A stretch of DNA of 64,000 nt, from contig MU831921.1 of assembly GCA_029204225.1 (NCBI GenBank), positions 1 through 64,000 of the forward strand, in the 5' to 3' direction. Within the stretch, counting starts at the first letter, position 1; each line of letters begins with the position of its first letter. This DNA comes from Diphasiastrum complanatum (Eukaryota; Streptophyta; Lycopodiopsida; Lycopodiales; Lycopodiaceae). Positions 48,700 to 59,260 of the stretch are shown here, piece by piece. Below the pieces are notes generated by a model, which was not told the DNA's origin, did not search any database, and was given only the letters and a program-made list of their open reading frames with translations. The position numbers and the translations under genes were made by a program.

Positions 48700-49402
48700 G
48701 TGAAGAATTGAAAAAGATTATCTATGTTAGATATAGGGGTCTTATGTTTTTTACATCAAGCATCTAGGTGTAGGATGTTGATAGGAATAAATTTGGCATA
48801 GATGGCAAATTATGCATTTCCACTTGTAATGCCACTATTGAGCCAAAATAGAGTAAGAGGCTAAACACTTGCTAATTAGAGTGTAGACAAGTGTAAAGTT
48901 TTTGTTTGATGAATTCCAAGAGGTCCAATAGGATATAGAGGTGTGCTTGAATATAGTCTAATAGAATTAAGAGGTGCATAGATCAATGATCCAATAGGAT
49001 CAAGAGGTGACAAAATGTGGTCCAATCATAGTTAAGCATAGTGGTAGCTCGTGGACCTACTAGTATCATTGTACTCCTCATTTTGAAATCAATTGATTTG
49101 GTGATTTCATGGATTTTGTGAGTTTTTGGATTTCTAGCTTTCTCTCTCTACCCGAGAGCTCTTGATGCATTTTCTCTCTCTACCCGAGGAGAGCAGCTTG
49201 TTTTTACTTAGATTATTTTTTGAATACTTCCCACACGTGTGAGTGAGAGTTGGAAGTGATTGAATGCATGTAGTAGTGTGTTTTTGCCATAGGATTCAAG
49301 ATTGATCTTGAATCTCAATCTAGTCTTGATCTTGGTGCATCTACACACCTTAGGAGATCACAAGTACATGTAGTGGACAGTCCACACGTGTGAAAATCAA
49401 CA
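48700..49402 (+). repeat. 3' LTR of the intact copia
   Basis: 703 bp, near-identical to 43,198-43,934 but without the 34-bp tandem segment. Confidence 0.97.
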
Positions 49403-49407
49403 TCCCT

Positions 49408-50989
49408 GACATTGGTCCTTGGGAGCAATTACCCCTTACAGTCCAAAAAGCGGTATGGTTGGTGAATGAGCTCCAATACAATCTATTCGGCACCCTAGGG
49501 GGACAGTATACTATGCGGCAATTTGACGATGGTGCTAAGGCGGACCTTCAGAAAGAAAAAGCAAGGCTGGAGGAGGAAAACAAACAACAACAGCTGCAGA
49601 TCTAGAACCTCACGAATTACAATCAACAACAACAACAACAGGTGCTACTCCATCTCCAGAACCAACTCCAACTGAAGGTATCCAACATGCAACAAACCAT
49701 CGATACCCTCAAAGCCGAGAAGGATGAGGCTGTAGCAGATTCACAAGCAACACGTTCCGCTATGAAGGAACAGTTGGAAATGGTGGACTTCAACGACTTC
49801 GCACCACCATCTATTCATGAGGGAACTGCCATTCCAGTGGTGGCCTATCAAACGCTGACAAAAGCTAAAAGCCATGACAGAGCAACACTCAAAATTACAA
49901 CAATCATACATTGCTTCCATCGAGGCCCTAAACCAGCACATAGCCACCCTAGAAGAACGCTTAAAGACTGCTGCCCAGTCGACACCATCGGTTCATGCAG
50001 AGCATGCCCAATGCCATGATTCGGGGCACCACTTTGATGGACTAGATGGTGGAGATGGAGCAGGATTTCAACAGCCTCCTCCTGTCACTCAAGGCTCCGC
50101 ATTTCAAGGCCAACCCCTGGGGCAAGGAGCTCAAACACCAACCAATCCATCAGGCTCTGGGAGTACCAGCTCCCAACATTTTCTTTTCCCTTCCACCGCT
50201 TCTAACCCCCTCGACACCACTAACCCAACCTTCATTCCATGACAATTTTCTCCTGAGTCACAAAGAATTGCAGAAGCTAATCCCTCGCCTCCTCTATCTC
50301 CTGATCCCGATCCACAAACCGAACACGAGATTGCCTCTGAAGCCCCAACCATCCAACACAGAATCATGCCCACATAACCAAGCATGGAGTTGCGCGCCTC
50401 TCAGGAGTTTGCAAAGAAGTATCCAACAACGAAAGAGCGAGGTGGCTACATACTGCCAGATTTGGACCAGTGTCAAACACATAAAGCAGTAGTCAAACTC
50501 CTGGATCCACAACCTCTCTGGCGTCATCAGCTCTTCTTGCAAAGTAAGACCTCAATGGCACGGTATCTCGAAGCTCCCTCCTACATGCACACCAATTCTT
50601 ATTACTATCCAGTAGCGAGGCGAGAACCGTTTTCTACCACCAAGGTCAAGAACAGAATCTTTTGGCCTAAGCTCACAGGCGTGGATACCGGCAACTTAGC
50701 CGAAGACATGGTCACCAACTGCCGAGTATTCTACCAGAAGCACCATGGCAATCCTGATCGCGACGTCAGATACTTTGCAGATAATTGCGGCCTGGTGGCA
50801 TTTCTGGCAGAACTCAGAGGTTTTTGGGATCGAGGGTTACCCCCCTTGACATCAATAAACCCTTGCGGACGCAAGATGATCATATCAATGTTGCAAGGCT
50901 CTATTATCGCGCTGCACTCACTTCCGCCCTGCACGTTGATATGGTGGAGCTATGGAAACCCTAGATGCTTTTGCCACGCATTTTCATGA
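49408..50989 (+). pseudogene. unknown coiled-coil protein, 3' part
   Basis: If the copia and one target duplication are removed, the upstream frame continues here without shift (TLP then DIGPWEQLPL). Early on there is a charged coiled coil (DLQKEKARLEEENKQQQLQ), a TAG, a second coiled coil (about 49,640-49,760), a probable 1-bp indel near 49,865, a third helix (about 49,874-49,980), a Gln/Pro/Ser linker, two stops (50,239 and about 50,377), and a final folded-looking region (ARREPFSTTKVKNRIFWPKL... NCGLVAFLAELRGFWDRGL). No zinc knuckle, protease or RT. Stops fit C-to-T decay. Function unknown. Confidence 0.5.
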
Positions 50990-51690
50990 ATTTTTTGTGA
51001 TTTCTACGCCTAAAATCGTTTTTGAATGCACTCTTTGTCTTGTATAATCTCATTGTCTGCCTCTACGCCTGAAATCGATATTGCTTGGGTATCACTTTCG
51101 AGCGTGCACAATGATTTTCTTTTTCATTTACATGGACATCTACACTCAAAACCGATACTTGATTCCCTGATATCGATTTTGAACGCGGAGTAATTTGCAA
51201 TTCACTTGGGTATCTCATTTTGCGCTTGAAATCAATATCCGGGTTAATTATTTAGTCAACCTTATTTTTTCTAGTAATTTCTTTAAATTCATAAAGGCTT
51301 TTCAGTTGATTGGTTTATGACATTTTTAGTGTAGTTTAGCAAAGAGTAAAGCAAAGTTTTGTTTTGCATGGAATTATCATTTTGATAATTTGCCTACGAG
51401 TTACAAGTTTATTGGTGTAATTTTTAAAAGCATATAATTTTTATAAAAATGGCATTTTCATGAATACTACTCTTATACATGCAGTTAAACCTGGAATAAG
51501 CTTGTAATTAATGGAAAAAAGTTTCGTTTTTCCTAGGAATAGAAAATGAAGAAGTTCTCGTTATGGGCAACAATTTTCACGCTTCCCTAGAAATTCACCT
51601 GATGGGGGTGACCCGCTTGATGCTAATTCACTGCTTCACACCTTGAGCAAAGCGATTTTGAAACTTCATCAAAAGTAATAAACAACGTGA
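50990..51690. other. non-coding, with degenerate short repeats
   Basis: Variants of CTACGCCTGAAATCGATAT recur near 51,002, 51,061, 51,138 and 51,215. Otherwise nothing recognisable. May be the 3' untranslated part of the coiled-coil element. Confidence 0.35.
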
Positions 51691-51697
51691 TAATCAA

Positions 51698-52190
51698 ATG
51701 CAAAACTTGTTTAATCAACTACAAATTCTTAATTCTAACAACTTAGGCTACCAACCGGATGTCTTTACTGGTGAAAAGAAATTTAAGAACCCTGAAGTTG
51801 TCGAAGACTGGATAAATCGTTGGACTAGCTACTTTAGCTTACACAACGTACCAAAGGAGAAGCGAATTTCTTCTGTATTATTGTTTCTAGAGGGTAAAGC
51901 CTCTACCTAGTGGAGGGAGCTCCCTTTGAAACTGGCAACATGGGCTGGATTTCTAGAGGAATTCTGTAAGGCTTTTGTCATGATTGATGATTCAGAAATA
52001 TACATTCGCTTCATTAACTACCGAATGGGCAATCCAGAGCTAGACACGTATGTCCAAGAGTTCTTAGATTTTTTGGCCAAGGTGTTGCTCTTCGATAGGA
52101 AATTGGCCCAGTTTCAATTCATTTATGGATTGCCTGCAGATTACCAAAATGAGTGCAACCATAATGTCCTCCACACGTTGGAAGACACGG
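51698..52190 (+). pseudogene. Ty3/gypsy gag fragment
   Basis: Capsid domain with the usual landmarks (FTGEKKFKNPEVVEDWINRWTSYF, RISSVLLFLEGKAST, WRELPLKLATWAGFLEEFCKAF, YRMGNPELDTYVQEFLDF, FIYGLPADYQNE), with one in-frame TAG at 51,907. The C-terminus is replaced by unrelated copia sequence. Confidence 0.85.
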
Positions 52191-52495
52191 AGAACAAAAT
52201 ACCATATGAGATGTGGATAGGCAAGAGGCCAACTAGCTAACAGTTTAGGACTAAGTGTGTCTTTTAAACTATTATTTAGTGACCTTACAGTGTCCCTAGA
52301 TAGATAACAAATAGAGTGAACAAATTTAGATAAGTGATACAGAAAAAGAAATAGTCGCATTCAAGCAATATGAGCTATGGATGAAAGTATGCCAACAAGC
52401 AGAACATAGTTGATTCGTGAGAGGAGTGGCAGGCCGCCAACGAGCGAGACACTGATCAACTCACTCATAGCGAAAATACAAATTACAATTGTTGG
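52191..52495 (+). mobile_element. copia integrase scrap and LTR fragment inside a gypsy element
   Basis: Begins with about 15 codons of copia integrase C-terminus (KIPYEMWIGKRPTS) and continues with GCCGCCAACGAGCGAGACAC-type sequence also seen in the LTR at 26,904-27,637. It lies between gypsy gag and gypsy integrase. Confidence 0.6.
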
Positions 52496-52965
52496 AAATG
52501 GTGAACTCATGCAACATTCCTTGGTGCTCCACGAAGATGAAACGAAGGAAGAAAGAAAAGCAGTCTGGGAAAAAGGATAAAAGAGTGTTGATGACTTCTC
52601 AATCCGTAATGGACTGTTGTTCATAAAAGGAAAGATTTGTGTGCCCGATGTGAAAGCTATAAAAAGAAAAATTATTTATGAATGCATGACTCACCATGTG
52701 TGGGGCATCCATGCATACATTGTACTCTAGATTTGGTACGAAGGGATTTTTATTGGCCAAAACTTAAACCCTTTATCAAATCTACATGGTCAAGTGTGAC
52801 CAATGCCAACGCCTTAAGGTTGGTGGATTGTTACATCCATTGGATATCCCAGATAAGAGATGGGATAGTATTTCCATGGATTTTGTGGTTTGGTTACCAC
52901 GGACAAATAAACTGAATGACGCAATTTGGATAGTCGTCGACCGTCTTACCAAATTGGGTTGAGTA
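52496..52965 (+). pseudogene. Ty3/gypsy integrase fragment
   Basis: Frameshifted but readable: SIRNGLLFIKGKICVPDVKAIKRKIIYE, then the zinc region (HDSPCVGHPCIH... LVRRDFYWPKLK), then WDSISMDFVVWLPRTNK and IWIVVDRLTKLG of the catalytic core. Same strand as the gag piece, so probably the same element with RT and RNase H lost. Confidence 0.85.
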
Positions 52966-53782
52966 TGCCAAATAAACCCAATAACAAGCACCAAGAGAAA
53001 ATCTCACTATGATTCTTCACATAAACACACTTCTGACCTATGTGTTATTTACCGATCAAACTAAAAATCTCAGCTCAACTTCCTTCATCAAAGTACTATT
53101 CCTCAAATATAAATTAACATATCTGAAAAATCTCCATGATGGATAAACATATCCACTCACATGAGTCTTCCAAACATCTTACTATGCATGACCAATTTTC
53201 TTTCATTCAACCAACTTCTTTCTTATCTTAGTACTCATGATTAGATCGATTAATACATATTTTCAGTAGATTTCATCTACTTTCAACCTTATCCAAATCA
53301 TAACAAAGTTGGAATTGGTTAACTATTCAATATAACTAGAGTTGATCCTTACCAATACTATCTATACAAATGAATCATATTTCCTAATAGATCAACTTCC
53401 AATTCCTCTCTAGACCTAGATTGTTCATAACAATCCACATAGAATCTTTCTATTAAATCATCATAGTTCCACCTTTGTACATATTTCAGATTTATCGAAA
53501 ATCTATGCAATAGACGACTCACAAAGGTAGCCAATAAATTCTATCCACTTCATCTCACCTTTTGAAGAAACTAACATAGTCCCTATAGAAATGTCTTAGG
53601 AGATGCTTATAGAAACACATCTAAAGATCTAAAAAGTTGGACAATAATAGGTGTACCAATGAACAACCTCATATTACAGTTTTGCTGACTTTTCCTTAGA
53701 CCGTAAGATAATGTATACTAAGGGTTAGAATTTATTAACCTCCTAAGATCAACACTATCAATTATTAGAGAGTTAGAATGGG
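52966..53782. other. AT-rich intergenic sequence
   Basis: Nothing recognised. Confidence 0.35.
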
Positions 53783-54266
53783 CCATAGTTGTAGTGATTC
53801 ACAAGGTATCGCGATTCGCAATGACTCTCAATAAAAAAAAAAAAAATTGCTCAAAAAAACTCCCATACAGTACTGGTACCCTCTATGTAATTCAATACTG
53901 CAAAAAAAAAGTTGTATAGGGACTCAAAATACAAACCCTAAACTCAAAAAGGCGTGTATTTTACGCCTTTTTGAGTTTAGGGTTTGTATTTTGAGTCCCT
54001 ATACAACTTTTTTCTGCAATATTGAATTACATAGAGGGTACCAATATTGTATGGGGATTTTTTTGAGAACCATGATTCAAGAATCGCAACTGCAACTATG
54101 GAATGGGCTAAAATATACGCCTTTTTGAGTTTAGGGTTTGTAGTTTGAGTCCCTATACAACGTTTTTCTGCAGTATTGAATTACATAGAGGGTACCAATA
54201 TTGTATGGGGAATTTTTTGAGAACCATGATTCAAGAATTGCAACTGCAACTATGGAATGGGCTATG
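53783..54266. repeat. long foldback repeat with a duplicated arm
   Basis: Left arm about 53,783-53,955 pairs with right arm 53,963-54,112 around a 7-nt loop (GGCGT-GTATTTT-ACGCC); the inner 90 bp or so are almost perfectly complementary. The right arm is then repeated in direct orientation (54,117-54,266). No open frame or transposase. Consistent with a miniature inverted-repeat or foldback element. Confidence 0.9.
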
Positions 54267-55329
54267 AAAATCTAAATTCTTGAACTCATCAATTTTTATA
54301 TTTTGAAATCCTATTTGTATAAATTGACATGTAGCATTCCATATGAAATTAACAAAAAACAAGTGTTCATACGAGAGGAATAGCTACAAATTGTGAGATG
54401 CCAATTTGGGATCCAGATCATATGTCAATTTTTTTTCAAAATATCCCAAAATATTAGATGAATGGTTTTTTATATCGACATTACCATAGGTATCAAAATT
54501 TAACTTAATCAGATTTTTATAATCCTAGAATTTCAGTTTAGAATTATTGATGTCCAATACAACATATTCTCCCTCCAAGAAGATCCTTTAAGTTAACCGC
54601 CTAATCTAATTTCTCTAGAAATCCAACTGATCAATCCAATTGTCCTATATATATTCCATATAGGAAAATATTCATTACAACCAAATTTAAAGAATCCATT
54701 TTTTTAGATGCTTTACAACCATTTCTGATGGATATCAATAAACCACTCATGAGTTTGTGATTTAACAAAAAGGATTAAACATAGTTTATTATCACATTAT
54801 CAATGCTTTTTGTTTAGTAATAAGCTTCTTATTCCCTTCTGATCAGAGAGTATCCACTCTAGGAATAAGGATCTTCTAAACAGGTCAAATATGATCCATT
54901 TGTCAAGTTTTCACTTTGTGACAATTTTCATCCAAAATCCATGGTTAACTCTTGCTTGCTAAAGATATGAATTCAACCGAATGAATTCTAGTTTAAAAAT
55001 TCTGAACTGGTACTGAAAAATTGTTCTTATGGATTCTCAAAAAATCCTAATTGCATAATATAATTTTATAACACTTTAACTAAATACTATGCTTCCCTCA
55101 AAAAAAATTCGAAATCTCATACCACGATTTGCACTCAATCATGATCCTATGACTACATAATTTATTAAGTTCCTCTTAACAAAGGCAACATCTTTTCCTC
55201 GTCATACTTCCTTTGAGAGCAAACATTTGTATACTATGTCAAGAGAAGTGTGGAGTTCTTAACTGATCAGCCTATGTTCTTGTTTCCTTTTTTTCACTCA
55301 TGAACTTTGGATTGGAATAAGTTCAGCTG
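54267..55329. other. AT-rich intergenic sequence
   Basis: No gene recognised. Confidence 0.35.
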
Positions 55330-56090
55330 AATGTTGAATGCACTTCCAACTTTAACCAACGGGGAGAGACCCTTATCTGTCTTGAAACAACCCACGACTT
55401 GCTTATATAGGCCATAACTTCCAATACTATGTCAATGGAGAACCCAAGCTCACTCAACCTTTGTATAAGTAGGTGTCTTGGGACTGAGTCAAACGCCTTT
55501 CAAAACTAAGCAAAATAGCAATACACCCTCTTCATGCTTGGACCTAGCCACCTCAATAATAGCCCTGACTGTGAATACATGGTCAATTGTAGAGTGAAGC
55601 CTTGAACCTTGCCTGACCCAAAACATGTAATCTTTGAATCTCTGTCTCGCTACTTATGGTTGTTTGGAGGATAGTACCATAAAGCTTCGCCACAATGTGG
55701 CCTATGATAATGGTTTGTTAGTTCTTAGGTTTCATAGGGTTGTGAATAGGGTGGATGATGTTGGTATGCCATGTTCGAGGGAATCTGGATATAACGGCTT
55801 GGTTAAGTAAAGTGGCCAAGATGGGTGCAAGGATGTCGGCACATGAGTCAAGAGTTCAGCCTCCAAGTCATCGATTTCCGAGCTCGAGGGGTTGTCAATT
55901 TCTCAATGGTCATGGAAACAGTATTTGCTATGAAGAAGGAGAAAGTAGAGGGACATAGGGATATGACGATGGGCGTATCAGTAGGGATGGTGCAGAGTGT
56001 AGTGGCATACTCTGTCCAACAATGCAAGTCACTCAATGGTGGGGGTGGGGCACAAGGGAGGAGCTCTCTAGAATGATCCAAAGGAGGAAC
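55330..56090 (-). pseudogene. LINE reverse transcriptase fragment
   Basis: Minus-strand translation in three frames gives non-LTR RT landmarks in order: ADILAPILATLLNQAVISRFPRTWHTNIIHPIHN, then IIIGHIVAKLYGTILQTT, then DHVFTVRAIIEVARSKHEEGVLLF, then AFDSVPRHLLIQRLSELGFSIDIV, then a segment like KQVVGCFKTDKGLSP. Many frameshifts and stops. The catalytic box is not retained. No poly(A) tail found. Confidence 0.75.
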
Positions 56091-57804
56091 CAAAAAGAAG
56101 ATCTATAAGTCGTTTCCCATCATTACTCTCATAGATTTGCTTTTTTCAAGTGACAAGTACGATTGCATAGACGCCTGCGATTATGTTAAAGATGTGGGAT
56201 ATGTATTCAGGTGTGTTTTACTTGGAGATAAAGATGTGTACATTCCTCAACATATTGAGGTGCTTGTGGATGATGAGAGTGCATGTGAGAAGAATATTCA
56301 CGATGTTTGGATGGAAAAGCAAAAGAGGCAGCAGTTTGGAGCACAACTATGAGAAAAGTGGCTTGAGATTGAAGTGGACTGTCATGTGGGAAGTACTGGA
56401 GTAGGGAGGAGAGAAGTTAGTGATTACATTCTACAAATAAGAGTGGGCAATTTACACGCAAGAATGTATATCAAGCTTGTTGTGAGAAGACCTATGAGCG
56501 TCACATCTACGAAGATTATCACACAAAAGGACAGCTTGTCAAGATGATCAAGGATCCGACAATGCTTTCACGCATGAGAAAAGTACAATGTTGTTGAGGT
56601 TTATTTTCTTTACATATTTTTGGCATGCAAGACATTTCTAGCATGCTTTGAGAAACAGACATGTAGGACCAAAGTCTTTGCTTTACATTTCAAAACAATG
56701 TTTTAGCCAGCAGTTTGAATAAAAGATGGATCCCAGCTGGAAGTGAAACATAATTGGTTGTGGTTAATGTATTCTTTCATAACTTGTGCTTCCTGATTTT
56801 GTGTTATCGTCCACCTACTTTACACTATTTCTCAAGAAACAAACCGCGTCTGAACCGTTCATTGCGAGATAGTGGGATATCTCATTAACTGCTATTTAAG
56901 GTTTCGTCCAGAACCTGCCATGTACAACAACCAGTTACAAGGCCAAAGGGGCTACGTTTAAAAACAAGTGAACGGGGGTAAATTTTACAGAGCAGCTTAG
57001 GAGGCATCAAAAAGATAGAGAAGCAAATACAAGCTGACTATGACTACGAATACCACAACAAAACCGTGTCCAGATGACAAATTATAAAAGAAAGCCAACG
57101 ATTTGAGAATAGTTTTTGCTGATGAGCCCAGTGCCAAAATAAGACCCAAAAACAGCATGTTCTAAATTATAAGTGTAGCATCAATTCTTCAGATATGATG
57201 GTTACAACAATGCAGCATTCATATAAATGCAAAGTTTTCTTTAAAATCACAATCACACTTGGACCTAAAGATTGCTCTCATGTGAATGTGCTCTCACACC
57301 ATAATAGGGCTTGCTGCCTGGTCGCTTTATTGATCATTGGAGAATGCCTTGCAGTCTGACAGTCTATTTACTAGTTATCTAATATTTGGAAGTTCAAAAA
57401 GGAGAGATATATGCTTACCAAACCAATTTTTCAATTTCTAATCAAAATTGTCAAAACATGCCAAAGCATATCTTTCCAGCAGTGCGCTCTTCTTCTTGCT
57501 CATTCCGTTTTGTGGATTGTTGATAAAGATACATTTTTCCCAAGTCGGCACCATCTATTTTGAATCACTCACCCAAAAACTAAACGGATCCTTTTGAATA
57601 CTTCTCAGCCTTCAAGGCTCTTAAGATGCAAATCCAATCACCATGACACAAGAAGACAGGGTTACAATGGCAATAACTAACGCACAAGACTAAAACTGCA
57701 AGTAAGGAGACATCAATTTGGATGATTTTGCATTGCAATATCTGCACCTAGAAGAAGAAGAAGCCAGGGTTTATTGCTGCCGTTAATGGAACTCAATGCC
57801 AACC
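56091..57804. other. intergenic; weak coding-looking frame at 56,137-56,352
   Basis: A 71-codon plus-strand frame (YDCIDACDYVKDVGYVFRC... DKDVYIPQHIEVLVDDE) has a plausible composition but no family. The right end is the 3' flank of the COA3-like gene. Confidence 0.3.
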
Positions 57805-58011
57805 TCACTGCAACGGCTTCGGGGTGATCTGCGGCTTTGGTTGCTCTTTCTCAAAAGCCTCCACGGCGGCCTGCAATTCATCCGAGCCACCTACTGCCTT
57901 CATGGTATACACATACACGGATGCAACAAATGCCGTCAGACCTCCAGCCACGGCCATGTTTCTGAACCTCAGACTCCTATATGCAGCAGCGCCAGCGCCT
58001 GGAATAACCAT
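57805..58011 (-). CDS. COA3: cytochrome c oxidase assembly factor COA3-like protein
   Basis: 68 residues, single exon, ATG 58,011 to TGA 57,805. The core FRNMAVAGGLTAFVASVYVY then TMKAVGGSDELQ matches the COA3 (CCDC56) pattern: a short N-terminus, one membrane segment (about residues 18-37), then a polar C-tail rich in Pro and Lys. In the known family this inner-mitochondrial-membrane protein helps early COX1 maturation of complex IV. Length fits the small plant form. Promoter motifs upstream (site II and telo-box-like) agree with a mitochondrial biogenesis gene, and a GA-rich 5' UTR (58,036-58,075) precedes it. An uncharacterised one-TM mitochondrial protein is the alternative. Confidence 0.75.
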   Translation of the reverse strand: MVIPGAGAAAYRSLRFRNMAVAGGLTAFVASVYVYTMKAVGGSDELQAAVEAFEKEQPKPQITPKPLQ

Positions 58012-58096
58012 CGCGATCCAAGCCCTTGCTTCCTGCCTCCTCTTCTCTTCTCTTCTCTTCTATCTTCTACTCTCGTTCCTTTCTTCTTTGCCTCTG

Positions 58097-58196
58097 CCCT
58101 AACCCTATTTTCTCTCTCGTTGAGGGCGTGCGAGGAGTTTGGGCCCGGCCCACTCAAAATCCGTCATGCGGTGCAGCGGCCCGAGTGAAGTGGGCT
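58097..58196 (-). promoter_or_regulatory. site II and telo-box-like motifs of the COA3-like promoter
   Basis: TGGGCC at 58,140-58,145 (plus) and at 58,147-58,152 (minus), TGGGCT at 58,191-58,196, and TAGGGTTAGGG (minus) at 58,097-58,107, about 90-185 bp upstream of the ATG. Site II (TGGGCC/T) and telo-boxes are typical of plant nuclear genes for mitochondrial respiration and ribosomes. Confidence 0.6.
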
Positions 58197-58710
58197 CCTC
58201 GAGCACCGGCACCAGCACCCATGCTCATCATAGATAGAGGACATGAAATGAAGACGTATCTCCTCCAGAGAAAGAAAGATAATTATTCAGGTACTTGCTT
58301 TTAACGATCTACAATCTAGTTAGCTACAATGACAAGGTCGCCTATCTGTTGTATTGAAAAAATTGGGGACAAAACGTCTTTGCACCCAATGATTGGAAAC
58401 CAAGAGTGGCAATTTCCAATACATGGGCCCACTTTTTGATGTAGGAACAATCTTCCTATATATATTATTCTCATATGGTAACTATTTTCTCTTGATTAGG
58501 CATTGCTGCATTTGTTTTCCACTCCATAGTTCTTTTCTACAATTACCCAATTATTGCCTCATGTTCTTTGATCAAGGATTTTAACTAATCAATAGATTGC
58601 AAATCTGAACTGTTTTTTGGCGTCCATTTAAAAAACGTATCCCCAAGTTTCAAGTTTATGGCCCTTCGAAAATGACCAATGAAAAGGTCGATGATGATCA
58701 ACATTGTAAC

Positions 58711-58789
58711 TCAATGCGTTTTAATTTGCAAAGGTTGGTAAAATGCGTTGTATGTCAATGCGTTTTAATTTGCAAAGGTTGGTAAAATG
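58711..58789. repeat. 35-bp direct duplication
   Basis: TCAATGCGTTTTAATTTGCA and the following 15 bases occur at 58,711 and again at 58,755. Confidence 0.9.
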
Positions 58790-59031
58790 TAGCACTACAA
58801 TATTTCAGGTTGTTTGCTTCCCCAGTCTTCTACGACCCTCTGCTTCTTCTATTAGACTACTTTCTCAAATTCTTTCAATGAAAGAATATACAAACTACTT
58901 TTTAGCAATCTTTCATCAAATTAAATTGAGCATGTTGTCTAGTTAAAAGTAGATGGTTGGATCAACTCCTATTAGTGCCACATCAAACACACAAGGTGGT
59001 TGCCTAATGTAGAATTGCTCCAAGTCTTGGG

Positions 59032-59260
59032 ATGTATTCCTCATGGTTGGTCACATTGAAACAATGTGATACTTTACTTCTTGGATCATTTCTGAAAATA
59101 ATTACATCAAGTTCACAATTGTGTGAAAGTGTTTTACAATTGAAATGTATTCCTCATGGTTGGCCACATTGAAACAATGTGATACTTTGCTTCTTGGATG
59201 ATTTATGAAAATAATTACATCAAGAAGTTCACAATTGTGTGAAAGTGTTTTACATTGAAA
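59032..59260. repeat. tandem duplication of about 113 bp
   Basis: Two adjacent copies starting ATGTATTCCTCATGGTTGG, differing by a few substitutions and a 3-bp insertion. Confidence 0.92.

Larger units (their letters stand above)
43198..49402 (+). mobile_element. young, apparently intact Ty1/copia retrotransposon
   Basis: 6,205 bp with 737-bp and 703-bp LTRs, primer site, single gag-pol frame and polypurine tract, flanked on both sides by the 5-bp target duplication TCCCT (43,193-43,197 and 49,403-49,407). By eye the LTRs differ by about three substitutions and one 34-bp indel, so insertion is recent. All catalytic motifs are present, so the element could be autonomous. Confidence 0.97.

Noticed and set aside
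57796-58188. Plus-strand 130-codon frame opposite the COA3-like gene
   Set aside because: It mirrors the COA3-like coding region and its CT-rich promoter side; codon pattern and motifs favour the minus strand.
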